This document shows positions 27,296 through 34,067 of a stretch of 34,067 nucleotides of DNA, piece after piece. A program made the position numbers and the translations under genes. The notes beneath the pieces were generated by a model. It had not been told where the DNA came from. It made no database searches and was given only the letters and a program-made list of their open reading frames with translations. How positions within the stretch are numbered: position 1 is the first letter of the stretch; every line of letters begins with the position of its first letter. The DNA is from a virus, in IMG/VR virus record IMGVR_UViG_3300034068_001472, positions 1 to 34,067 of that record; one strand, 5' to 3'.

Positions 27296-28123
27296 ATGAC
27301 AACATATTATACTGTTTATAAAATAACTAATTTAATTAATAATAAAGTTTACGTAGGAGTTCATAAAACTGACAATCTGAACGATGGGTATATGGGGAGT
27401 GGGAAGATCATAAAATCATCAGTTGAAAAACATGGAATAGAAAATTTTAAAAAAGAAATTATTCACATATTTGATAATTCTGAAGAAGCATACGATATGG
27501 AATCTAAAATTGTCACTGAAGAGTTTATTTCAAGAGATGACACATACAATATACGGATCGGTGGGATAGGAGGATGGGATCATATAATCCCCGGTAAATA
27601 TCAACTTTCAAAAGAAACTAGATCGCGTATTGGTAATAAGCTCAGGGGCAGAACATTCACATCCGAATCTAAAGATAAAATGTCAATATCTAGAAAACTA
27701 TATATTGCAAGTGGTGTAGAACTACCGAAAGGTATGTTAGGAAAGGAGCATTCAGAAGAGACAAAAGAAAAAATAGCGAAAACTAAAGAAGGGAAACGAA
27801 ATCCAAATTTCGGAAAAATTTGGATTACAGATGGCATCAAAAATAAACATATTCTCAAAAGTGAGGTGATTCCAGATGGATGGAATCGAGGAATGACGGT
27901 GAGTGATGAGACTAAACGAAAACAATCTGAATCAGCAAAAACTCGCGCAATTAGAGAAAAAAATACCAACACTAGACACAATAACAATGCTAAAAAAGGA
28001 AAGTCACATGTCAATTTCGGAAAATTTTGGATAACGGATGGATGCAGTAATATTATGATTTTTAAGACTGAATGTATCCCTGCTGGGTGGAAGAAAGGGA
28101 TGACTGTAGTTAAGCAGTTTTAA
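27296..28123 (+). CDS. GIY-YIG homing endonuclease with NUMOD3-type repeats
   Basis: A 275-aa protein. YTVYKITNLINNKVYVGVHK carries the GIY-YIG core as VYK...VYVG; DGYMGSG, a helix with Glu in EEAYDMESKIV, and YNIRIGGIGGWDHI follow. The C-terminal half has two repeats, each with an RSRIGNKLRG- or SEETKEKIAK-like NUMOD helix and a FGKIWITDG...IPDGW unit, which bind DNA. It is the only large plus-strand gene in the right part. Free-standing, not in an intron. It sits exactly at the break between the NAMPT gene and its old tail. Confidence 0.9.
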   Translation: MTTYYTVYKITNLINNKVYVGVHKTDNLNDGYMGSGKIIKSSVEKHGIENFKKEIIHIFDNSEEAYDMESKIVTEEFISRDDTYNIRIGGIGGWDHIIPGKYQLSKETRSRIGNKLRGRTFTSESKDKMSISRKLYIASGVELPKGMLGKEHSEETKEKIAKTKEGKRNPNFGKIWITDGIKNKHILKSEVIPDGWNRGMTVSDETKRKQSESAKTRAIREKNTNTRHNNNAKKGKSHVNFGKFWITDGCSNIMIFKTECIPAGWKKGMTVVKQF

Positions 28124-28133
28124 CTACAGTCAT
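28100..28133. terminator. 14-bp hairpin between convergent genes
   Basis: ATGACTGTAGTTAA pairs perfectly with TTAACTACAGTCAT over a 6-nt loop and spans the endonuclease stop codon. It lies 11 nt from the NAMPT stop on the other strand, so it could stop transcription both ways. Confidence 0.6.
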
Positions 28134-28144
28134 CCTATCTATTA

Positions 28145-29758
28145 TCAGAAATTTTTAGATACAATGTTCCTAATTTCCGATAGTGTGTATTCCTTCATAA
28201 TTTTACCGTTCTTGAAAACACATTTCAGTGCGCAATTTTTCACCTCATCCCAAGTGGCTTGATCCTTGAGAATAAACTCACCATCTTGTTCATAGACAGC
28301 AGTTAGACCCTTGGCACTCTTCTTCATACCGCTGTCAGTCTTGGGATCTTTGAAGATCTCAACACCAACACGCTGTCCATCCTTTAGAACTTCTCCATAG
28401 GTACTCTTAACAGCAAACATGTGAGTGTCCCGTGTGACAATGGCATCTCGGGTTACAGCACCTTGATAAGTGAAGCTACCAATACCGAAGACAACATTGG
28501 TGGAAGCAAACCCCTTATCAGCAAGACGCTGACAGATTTGTTCAGCACGCTCTAGAGTAATACTATCTCCGTAGATTGCTCCAATGTGACTATCAAGAAG
28601 CTTGTATCCAGTAGTGCTTTCGGTTCCTCCGAAGATTTCCCAAAGACACTGAACCATACCCTTGACTTCAAGTTCGGTTAGTTCATCACCCTTATATTGA
28701 CATTGGGCTATATACTTGTCACCGATAGTCAACTTAATATAAATCTTACCATCCTTACGAATGATTTCATCTTCAGTATAGCCTGTAACAATCTTAACTG
28801 GATCACCACTGTCAGGCCGAATCACAACCTTGCCATCACGGGCAAGAATCTTATCCTTGAGACGAACTAGTGTGCCATTATTAGGATCAACGACCCGCCA
28901 AAAATCATAGGTGTCACTGACAAGACTTACAATACCAGAAGGATATACTTCTGTAATCATACGCTCAAAATAAGCAAAATCATCAGGATTTCCATCCTCA
29001 TCATAAGTCGATCCCATGCAAGCCACTGAGTGTTCGGACGCTGCCACGCTGCCACCAATCAGTTCCTTCTCACAATCAGCATTGTAATATTCTTCAAGGA
29101 AATCAATTGCTGGTAGAGTATCAGTTCCAGTGAATGATAGAAGGTGAGCAGCACCACTCATACAAGCGGCTTCAAACCCAAAGTGACCACGGAAAGAGAA
29201 ATCATGCCCCTGCCACGGAACAAACCCAATAGCTTCAGGAGAAGTTTCCTTAGCCCACTTTTCAAAGATCTTACGATACATAACAGCAGTGGTAGCACTG
29301 GTACACGGACCCCAGATAGTAGTGGATAGAATGGTTTCAATGGCATTGGTTAGCCAGAAGAAACGAGCATCAGTGTTCCAGACAACAAAGGTAGGCACAC
29401 GAAGATTAACATTAGAACCTTCAGGCAAAGCCCAAATCTCCAGAGGAAGATATCCAAGAGCATGTAGATCACGGATGTGTTGATCTCCAACATTATTCAC
29501 TCCAAGATAACCAAGGAGACGACGACCATAACGAGCAGTGACAGTATCGAGAGGTAGATTGAAGAAGGTACGATTCCATTCTTCAATGAGATACTTCTTC
29601 ATGAAGTATTGAAGACCAAAGGTAATCACCTTATCCAAACCATCGACCCGTGTGCCACGGGGTGTAAGATTGGAGAAAACCAATTGGCTGTTGGTGGGAT
29701 ACTGACGACGGTGATCGACTTTATACCCATCGATTTGTAGAGGTGCTAGTGTATTCAT
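28145..29758 (-). CDS. nadV: Nicotinamide phosphoribosyltransferase
   Basis: A 537-aa protein, close to the usual ~490-500 aa. It joins nicotinamide and PRPP to make NMN in NAD+ salvage. Seen: SNLTPRGTRV and ITFGLQYFMKKYLIEEW at the N-terminus, FVPWQGHDFSFRGHFG, SVACMGSTYDEDG, VSLVSDTYDFWRVV, the RPDSGDPVKIVTGY phosphate-site segment, GAIYGDSITLERA and VVFGIGSFTYQGAVTRD. The last 33 codons differ strongly from the old tail at 27178, implying tail replacement when the endonuclease arrived. Tandem promoters (box and extended -10) lie upstream. PRPP synthetase is encoded nearby. Confidence 0.95.
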   Translation of the reverse strand: MNTLAPLQIDGYKVDHRRQYPTNSQLVFSNLTPRGTRVDGLDKVITFGLQYFMKKYLIEEWNRTFFNLPLDTVTARYGRRLLGYLGVNNVGDQHIRDLHALGYLPLEIWALPEGSNVNLRVPTFVVWNTDARFFWLTNAIETILSTTIWGPCTSATTAVMYRKIFEKWAKETSPEAIGFVPWQGHDFSFRGHFGFEAACMSGAAHLLSFTGTDTLPAIDFLEEYYNADCEKELIGGSVAASEHSVACMGSTYDEDGNPDDFAYFERMITEVYPSGIVSLVSDTYDFWRVVDPNNGTLVRLKDKILARDGKVVIRPDSGDPVKIVTGYTEDEIIRKDGKIYIKLTIGDKYIAQCQYKGDELTELEVKGMVQCLWEIFGGTESTTGYKLLDSHIGAIYGDSITLERAEQICQRLADKGFASTNVVFGIGSFTYQGAVTRDAIVTRDTHMFAVKSTYGEVLKDGQRVGVEIFKDPKTDSGMKKSAKGLTAVYEQDGEFILKDQATWDEVKNCALKCVFKNGKIMKEYTLSEIRNIVSKNF

Positions 29759-29766
29759 TGTATATT

Positions 29767-29782
29767 ATTATATCAGTGTTCC
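29767..29782 (-). promoter_or_regulatory. GGAACACTGATATAAT extended -10 promoter of NAMPT
   Basis: GGAAC, ACTGA, TATAAT, then 8 nt to the ATG at 29758. Confidence 0.65.
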
Positions 29783-29786
29783 TTTG

Positions 29787-29807
29787 ATTCTAGTTTAACG
29801 TTTTATT
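29787..29807 (-). promoter_or_regulatory. Box promoter upstream of NAMPT
   Basis: AATAAAACGTTA, AAC, TAGAAT, about 29 nt to the ATG. A second promoter for the same gene. Confidence 0.7.
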
Positions 29808-29820
29808 TATTTTTGATGCT

Positions 29821-30345
29821 TTAGAGATTTTTGATAATCTCATCCCGTGCTTGCATGATGGCTTTACCTAGAAGATTTTCTCCTTGCCAATTCTTCTTAT
29901 CCAATATTTCTGGATTGTCTTCTCCAAGACCCACACCCCAAATTCTATCATAGGGTGATGCTTCAACCAATTCATATCCATCTGTATAAATCAGAAGCTC
30001 TTTCCATTCAGTTTTTTGAGAGAATTTTGCATAATTAGTAGCTGCTACGATATCGTAGCGAACTTCACCCCAAACTTTATCATCATAATTTTTGATGGAT
30101 CTACCAATAGCTTTATGCTCTCTTGGATCTTTTACCTTTAGAATTTTTTCTTTGGCTTCCTCATCTTTAAAGGTATTGGCTTTATGCCACATCATGGATT
30201 GCTCAGCACAATTAAAAGTGATGCCTAGAATATCATCATAAATATCACATTTTGCCCATTGACTAAAAATACCACGCCAAAAGTAAATTCTCTTGTTGGT
30301 TAAATCCATTGTTGCTTCTAAGAGAAGTGATTTGTATAGTTTCAT
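29821..30345 (-). CDS. NADAR/YbiA-family N-glycosidase
   Basis: A 174-aa protein (or 162 aa from an internal ATG at 30309). FNCAEQSMMWHKA, KVKDPREHKAIGR, NYAKFSQ, ELVEASPYDRIWGVG and WQGENLLGKAIM are the full set of NADAR signatures. NADAR proteins remove ADP-ribose from guanine or cleave N-glycosidic bonds in related compounds. With NAMPT and PRPP synthetase beside it, a role in reversing ADP-ribosylation or restoring NAD metabolites is likely. The N-terminus MKLYKSLLLEATM also fits the capsid-targeting pattern (L-L-E) weakly. Confidence 0.88.
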   Translation of the reverse strand: MKLYKSLLLEATMDLTNKRIYFWRGIFSQWAKCDIYDDILGITFNCAEQSMMWHKANTFKDEEAKEKILKVKDPREHKAIGRSIKNYDDKVWGEVRYDIVAATNYAKFSQKTEWKELLIYTDGYELVEASPYDRIWGVGLGEDNPEILDKKNWQGENLLGKAIMQARDEIIKNL

Positions 30346-30349
30346 ATTA

Positions 30350-30365
30350 ATTTTAAGAGAGTTCC
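30350..30365 (-). promoter_or_regulatory. GGAACTCTCTTAAAAT element before NADAR
   Basis: A variant of the extended -10 element with TAAAAT and 4 nt to the ATG at 30345. The same 16-mer recurs at 30720 and 31090, where it runs straight into a box. Confidence 0.4.
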
Positions 30366-30689
30366 TTACTTAGCGATCTTGAGCTTACCGACTTCAATCC
30401 CAAACTTAGCAGCAATCTCATCCATTGTCAAGATAGTTTCTTTAGCAGTCCGCTTGAGGAATTCTTGTTCACTCATTCTCTCTCCGTTGAGCGCCCAAGT
30501 TTTATCACCATAATCCCATTCAATAGCAGGTCCATCTTCACGATGAAGCTTTCCATTAATTCTCCATTCTTTACTACCATTACTTCCTTCAAAAGCAGGA
30601 CCATCTTCACGATGGAGAGTGATCATGGCTTTGTCATTGTAGTAAAACTTGCTTCCGTATGAGTTGATTTCGATGTATTGTGGGGTCAT
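30366..30689 (-). CDS. HREDGPA-repeat protein, copy 1
   Basis: A 107-aa protein. MTPQYIEINSYGSKFYYNDK, then two MORN/YwqK-like units (HREDGPAFE, WRINGKLHREDGPAIEWDYG, WALNGERM), then a helical tail KETILTMDEIAAKFGIEVGK. Such repeats occur in phage and bacterial proteins, function unknown. Nearly identical to the 30736 gene. Confidence 0.7.
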   Translation of the reverse strand: MTPQYIEINSYGSKFYYNDKAMITLHREDGPAFEGSNGSKEWRINGKLHREDGPAIEWDYGDKTWALNGERMSEQEFLKRTAKETILTMDEIAAKFGIEVGKLKIAK

Positions 30690-30697
30690 GTGTTTAT

Positions 30698-30718
30698 TTT
30701 GTATTCTAACGTTTTATT
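30698..30718 (-). promoter_or_regulatory. Box promoter of HREDGPA copy 1
   Basis: AATAAAACGTTA, GAA, TACAAA, 8 nt, ATG at 30689. Confidence 0.65.
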
Positions 30719-30735
30719 AATTTTAAGAGAGTTCC

Positions 30736-31059
30736 TTACTTAGCGATCTTGAGCTTGCTAACTTCAATCCCAAACTTAGCAGCAATCTCATCCATTGTCA
30801 AGATGGTTTCTTTAGCAGTTCGCTTGAGGAATTCTTGTTCAGTTAGAATCTCTCCATTGAGATACCAATTTACGGTACCATCACACCGTTCAACAGCAGG
30901 ACCATCTTCACGATGAAGCTTTCCATTTAAATACCATTCTTTACGACCAGTGGAATATTCAAGAGCTGGACCGTCTTCACGATGAAGAATGGTCATCGCT
31001 TTGTCCTTGTAGTAAAACTTGCTTCCGTTTGAGTTGATTTCGATGTATTGTGGGGTCAT
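30736..31059 (-). CDS. HREDGPA-repeat protein, copy 2
   Basis: Same length (107 aa) and architecture as the 30366 protein; ends are almost identical (MTPQYIEINSNGSKFYYKDK; TMDEIAAKFGIEVSKLKIAK), while the two central repeats differ. Promoter and 3' flank are duplicated too, so this is a tandem duplication of a whole transcription unit of ~370 bp. Confidence 0.7.
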   Translation of the reverse strand: MTPQYIEINSNGSKFYYKDKAMTILHREDGPALEYSTGRKEWYLNGKLHREDGPAVERCDGTVNWYLNGEILTEQEFLKRTAKETILTMDEIAAKFGIEVSKLKIAK

Positions 31060-31067
31060 GTGTTTAT

Positions 31068-31088
31068 TTTGTATTCTAACGTTTTATT
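31068..31088 (-). promoter_or_regulatory. Box promoter of HREDGPA copy 2
   Basis: Identical to the 30698 promoter: AATAAAACGTTA, GAA, TACAAA, 8 nt, ATG at 31059. Confidence 0.65.
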
Positions 31089-31105
31089 AATTTTAAGAGA
31101 GTTCC

Positions 31106-32044
31106 TTACAGCTTGAACTCAAAGACAGTGAATTTATCATAGTCATAATCTTCATTACGACGACTGTTTGTGGTGTAATACCAATCAAAGTAGTTGATCA
31201 TCTTTTCAATACCCATCTGGCAATCAGCATGAGCAGTGAACAGCATAAGCTTGCCACAATTCTTAGCACGGAGTTTATCACCAAGACCAATGAAGGTGCC
31301 TCCCATGCTCAAAATGTCGTCAAAGATGATTGTAGGAAGTCCCTGAAGATCATCAGCTTGAACAAAGAAATCCTTCAAGCTACCATCCTTTACATCACGG
31401 ATCTTCTCACAACGAATCAGATTGAATGAACAACAATTAAACTTATTGGCAAGGTGACTGACAATCTTACCAACCCGCTTGCCAGCACCAGCATCAGGAC
31501 AAACAATATTGAACTTGGTGTTGAGAGCATCTTGAGACAGGTTATGTTCAATCACCTTCTCAGCATACTCCAGTTCATCCACAACCTCAACATTATTCAG
31601 TAGAGCAGGAGTAACTTCACTGTGAGGAGAGAAGATAAACACCTTTTCAAAATTACACTGATTAATCACATCAGTGAAGATTTTCAGAGTGAGAGGTTCT
31701 CCTTCATTACAAACCCGATCCTGACGAGCAGCAGGGAAATAAGGCAGGATGAGTTTAATGGAATTGAAATTCATCCGACGAGCAGCATCCACAGCCAGAA
31801 TGATGGTGAACAGATCACTAACACTGAGGACACGCTGAGTGATGATAAGATTCTTGTCCTGTAGATCAGCAATGTCAGGAGTTGTAATTTGAAAGTGAGG
31901 TTCTCCTCCTAGAAAGTTAAAGGACTTGTGCTTGAGATAAAACAGATTATTCTTTTCCTTGATGGGATCAAAGGTTGGATCAAGGTTCAAAACAAAGGTT
32001 TGATCTGGAACGGCGCTCCAGCGAATGTGTAGGTATTGTTTCAT
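31106..32044 (-). CDS. prs: Ribose-phosphate pyrophosphokinase (PRPP synthetase)
   Basis: A 312-aa protein, normal length. KLILPYFPAARQDRVCNEGE is the PYxxxxRQDR catalytic region; VCPDAGAGKRVGKI is the flexible pyrophosphate loop region; IIFDDILSMGGTFIG is the PRPP-binding loop (DDI..GGT). It makes PRPP from ribose-5-phosphate and ATP and would feed the NAMPT at 28145, the phage NAD+ salvage pair. An extended -10 promoter with TATAAT and 6 nt to the ATG suggests a leaderless mRNA. Confidence 0.93.
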   Translation of the reverse strand: MKQYLHIRWSAVPDQTFVLNLDPTFDPIKEKNNLFYLKHKSFNFLGGEPHFQITTPDIADLQDKNLIITQRVLSVSDLFTIILAVDAARRMNFNSIKLILPYFPAARQDRVCNEGEPLTLKIFTDVINQCNFEKVFIFSPHSEVTPALLNNVEVVDELEYAEKVIEHNLSQDALNTKFNIVCPDAGAGKRVGKIVSHLANKFNCCSFNLIRCEKIRDVKDGSLKDFFVQADDLQGLPTIIFDDILSMGGTFIGLGDKLRAKNCGKLMLFTAHADCQMGIEKMINYFDWYYTTNSRRNEDYDYDKFTVFEFKL

Positions 32045-32050
32045 GTTGTT

Positions 32051-32066
32051 ATTATATCAGAGTTCC
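32051..32066 (-). promoter_or_regulatory. GGAACTCTGATATAAT extended -10 promoter of PRPP synthetase
   Basis: GGAAC, TCTGA, TATAAT, 6 nt, ATG at 32044. It overlaps the stop region of the YD-repeat gene by no codons (it starts 2 nt after). Confidence 0.7.
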
Positions 32067-32067
32067 G

Positions 32068-33126
32068 TTACTCAATCGTGATGGTCCAACCATCTCCAGA
32101 TGGATCAATCTTCTTGATCTTATTTCCAAAGGAATCGTATTCATACTGATAGACAGTTCCAGATGGTCCAGTTGTCTTGAGCCGATTCCCACATGAATCA
32201 TATTCCCACTGCCAGACATCACCATTTGAATCAGTCTTCTTGATCATGTTTCCGTAGGTATCATATTCATACTGATAGACAGTTCCAGATGGATAAATCT
32301 CCTTGATCTTGTTTCCAAAGGAATCATACTCAAACTGAGAAATTCTTCCAGATGGTCCAGTTGTCTTGAGCCGATTCCCACATGAATCATATTCCCACTG
32401 CCAGACATCACCATTTGAATCAGTCTCCTTGATCATGTTTCCAAAGGAATCGTATTCATACTGATAGACATTTCCAGATGGATTAGTTTCCTTGATCTTG
32501 TTTCCAAAGGAATCATATTCATACTGATGGACATCTCCATCTGAATAAATCTCCTTGATCATATTTCCAAAGGAATCGTATTCATACTGATAGACAGTTC
32601 CATATGGATATGGAGTAGTTTTCTTGATCCTATTTCCAAAGGAATCGTATTCATACTGATAGACACCTTCAGATGAAGTAGTTTCCTTGATCTTGTTTCC
32701 AAAGGAATCGTATTCATACTGATAGACATTTCCAGATGGATTAGTTTGCTTGATCTTATTTCCAAAGGAATCATATTCATACTGAAAGACATTTCCATCT
32801 GAATAAATCTCCTTGATCATATTTCCAAAGGAATCGTATTCATACTGAACGACATCAAAAGTATATTCTTCTCTTGGAACAACCCTGATTACTTTGAGTT
32901 TATCAGTAGCCGATTTATTATCCTGTGTTTGAATCTCTCCAAGTGCTTCTACTTCAAGAAGAACAAAGTCTTCTGTTGGTTGATAATAATTGATAACATC
33001 CTTCATCTCTTGACAGAAATGAAATCCATGAGAACAAATTTTTAGTTTATCGATAGTATAAGTCTTACCTACTTCGTAGGTGAGATCCCTACACTTCATG
33101 TTGTTTGTTGCTTTGTAACCTTTCAT
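32068..33126 (-). CDS. DUF7666-like domain fused to 12 YD repeats
   Basis: A 352-aa protein. Residues 1-90 (MKGYKATNNMKCRDLTYEVG, ICSHGFHFCQEM, FVLLEVEALG, KLKVIRVV) match a phage domain I know as DUF7666. Residues ~92-350 are 12 tandem 21-residue repeats of the form Q-Y-E-Y-D-S-F-G-N-x-I-K, as in RHS/YD-repeat proteins, ending DGWTITIE. There is no signal peptide and no RHS core or toxin tip. The repeats are nearly identical at DNA level (63-bp unit), implying recent expansion. Function unknown. Confidence 0.8.
   Translation of the reverse strand: MKGYKATNNMKCRDLTYEVGKTYTIDKLKICSHGFHFCQEMKDVINYYQPTEDFVLLEVEALGEIQTQDNKSATDKLKVIRVVPREEYTFDVVQYEYDSFGNMIKEIYSDGNVFQYEYDSFGNKIKQTNPSGNVYQYEYDSFGNKIKETTSSEGVYQYEYDSFGNRIKKTTPYPYGTVYQYEYDSFGNMIKEIYSDGDVHQYEYDSFGNKIKETNPSGNVYQYEYDSFGNMIKETDSNGDVWQWEYDSCGNRLKTTGPSGRISQFEYDSFGNKIKEIYPSGTVYQYEYDTYGNMIKKTDSNGDVWQWEYDSCGNRLKTTGPSGTVYQYEYDSFGNKIKKIDPSGDGWTITIE
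32096..32853. repeat. 63-bp repeats encoding YD units
   Basis: About 12 copies of a 63-bp unit containing a TTTCCAAAGGAATC-like core on the plus strand. Likely prone to copy-number change by recombination. Confidence 0.8.
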
Positions 33127-33128
33127 TA

Positions 33129-33542
33129 TTAATTGATGTTGTTATTATGTTTGATGTAAGTTGTTCCGTCGTAGAACCAAATGTTTTTGTAACCGATCTG
33201 ATTTAAAACTCTCTGACAATTAGAACAAGGACGACTATTAGCCAATCGATTGTTATTGTCAACCCTGATGTTCACAAAGGTAATGTCGCTACAATCTTCC
33301 ATTCCAAGTTTGATCAGAGAGCTTACCTCTGAATGGATACCAGCGACATAATCTCCTCCTCCTTTGGTTGATACATAGTTTCCAAACTTACGAGCAGGAT
33401 GCTGTTTCTTATAATTGTTAATTCCAATTGAAAGCAACTTGCTTCCACGAAATGCAAATGTGGTGTGAAAACACTTACCAGTCTGCTTTGAACTTTTCAA
33501 AGCTTTAGTGATTTCTTCAAGCTTGGAAAAATTGATAGCCAT
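33129..33542 (-). CDS. Cytidine/dCMP deaminase-like protein
   Basis: A 137-aa protein. GIHSEVSSLIK supplies the H-x-E zinc/proton-shuttle site and SRPCSNCQRVL the P-C-x-x-C zinc pair of the deaminase superfamily. Typical length for a nucleotide deaminase. Substrate unclear: dCMP, cytidine or another base. It follows the 33547 gene with a TAAAGT and 6 nt before the ATG. Confidence 0.82.
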   Translation of the reverse strand: MAINFSKLEEITKALKSSKQTGKCFHTTFAFRGSKLLSIGINNYKKQHPARKFGNYVSTKGGGDYVAGIHSEVSSLIKLGMEDCSDITFVNIRVDNNNRLANSRPCSNCQRVLNQIGYKNIWFYDGTTYIKHNNNIN

Positions 33543-33546
33543 TTGG

Positions 33547-33786
33547 TTACTTTACAGCGTTGCTCTTGATACCCGCCATGGTTTTGCGATACTTGCCAAT
33601 AATCGAATAAACAGCATCTTGATTACTAGCGATGATGCTGGCAACATCAGTGCTGCTAAGACTTCCGTTTCGACCAGAAGTGTGCAGGAATCCACGGATA
33701 TTCAACATCAGTTCATGATTCTCTGCTTCCGTTCGATCATTAAACAGCCGATTGTCTTTGGTTTGGTATGATTTGACTTGCTTCAT
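33547..33786 (-). CDS. Small hypothetical protein
   Basis: A 79-aa protein starting MKQVKSYQTKDNRLFNDRTE, with HELMLNIRGFLHTSGRNGSL and a helical C-terminus. Function unknown. Leaderless box promoter. Confidence 0.6.
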   Translation of the reverse strand: MKQVKSYQTKDNRLFNDRTEAENHELMLNIRGFLHTSGRNGSLSSTDVASIIASNQDAVYSIIGKYRKTMAGIKSNAVK

Positions 33787-33792
33787 GTGTGT

Positions 33793-33813
33793 AGTGTAGC
33801 CTAACGTTTTATT
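33793..33813 (-). promoter_or_regulatory. Box promoter, leaderless arrangement
   Basis: AATAAAACGTTA, GGC, TACACT, 6 nt, ATG at 33786. Confidence 0.75.
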
Positions 33814-33816
33814 AAT

Positions 33817-34067
33817 TTACTGGTAGAACTTTTTATATACGATTTTCTCTAAACCAAAATCGTCAAGCATGGGAATGATTTGATTACGAATGTGATTGCG
33901 CCTGAACCTATTATCAGAGTTGGATGGATCTTCCACAATATATTTCATTAATCCGTTATTAGCAGCGTAACGCTGAATATTAAGTTTCGGATTGGTTAAA
34001 AATGGCCTGATCAATTTGAAAGGAACTCCATCCAACTTGGTGACTTCTTGAATTGGTTTATACTCAG
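33817..34067 (-). CDS. TilS-like tRNA(Ile)-lysidine synthetase, C-terminal part (5' partial)
   Basis: The frame is open to the window end (first codons read EYKPIQEVTKLDGVPFKLIR). PFLTNPKLNIQRYA, then YIVEDPSNSDNRFRRNHIR and QIIPMLDDFG match the conserved end of the TilS N-terminal catalytic domain (RPLL....I..YA...; eDpSN.d..f.RN.iR..iiP.L). The PP-loop must lie outside. TilS converts C34 of CAU-anticodon tRNA-Ile to lysidine so that it reads AUA. A phage CAU tRNA is at 25552. Confidence 0.7.
   Translation of the reverse strand, partial: EYKPIQEVTKLDGVPFKLIRPFLTNPKLNIQRYAANNGLMKYIVEDPSNSDNRFRRNHIRNQIIPMLDDFGLEKIVYKKFYQ

Overview
This window looks like part of the genome of a large T4-like tailed phage (inferred, not proven). 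The evidence is: a lysozyme/holin lysis module; late genes preceded by a TTAAATA element that resembles the T4 late promoter TATAAATA; proteins whose N-termini resemble the T4 capsid-targeting sequence; four tRNA genes; a helicase, a C5 DNA methyltransferase, NAMPT and PRPP synthetase; a GIY-YIG homing endonuclease; and dozens of small minus-strand genes. Two exported proteins (14604-15607) resemble the SHD1-type domain proteins common in Planctomycetes/Verrucomicrobia. That hints at a PVC-group host, but only weakly.

Layout. Positions 1-1500 (+) hold the end of an endolysin, two small proteins and a LydA-like holin. Positions 1503-7176 hold a cassette of five late genes on both strands: two ADP-ribosyltransferase-like proteins, an HExxH metalloprotease, a small unknown and a 684-aa protein. 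All five start with M-x-x-F-x-x-F/Y followed by an acidic site that mostly fits (L/I)-x-E, as in T4 internal head proteins, so they may be packaged and injected. Positions 7177-7569 are a palindrome-rich non-coding switch region. From 7570 to the window end nearly everything is on the minus strand: an operon with a ribbon-helix-helix-like protein under a classic sigma70 promoter, a 9-copy box array, tRNAs, many small accessory genes, a UvrD-like helicase, GP88, a DNA cytosine methyltransferase, an SprT-like protease, and finally an NAD/nucleotide block (NAMPT, NADAR, PRPP synthetase, deaminase) and a partial TilS-like gene.

The most striking signal is a 12-bp box, AATAAAACGTTA, with about 36 full or near copies. 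In front of about 24 minus-strand genes or operons it is followed after exactly 3 nt by a TAnnnT -10 hexamer. In 13 cases the ATG begins exactly 6 nt after that hexamer, where transcription would be expected to start. This predicts a large regulon of leaderless mRNAs. A 9-copy cluster (8396-8621) and a 4-copy cluster with 36-37 bp spacing (12129-12249) carry boxes mostly without -10 elements, so the box looks like a protein-binding site. The RHH-like gene beside the large array is the obvious candidate binder.

Other notable items: a homing endonuclease has split off the old 3' end of the NAMPT gene, leaving a 33-codon remnant while the working gene has a different tail; a 117-nt cloverleaf-like structured RNA of no class I recognise lies at 26843-26959; and a tRNA with a long variable arm and a CAU anticodon occurs in the same genome as a TilS-like protein.
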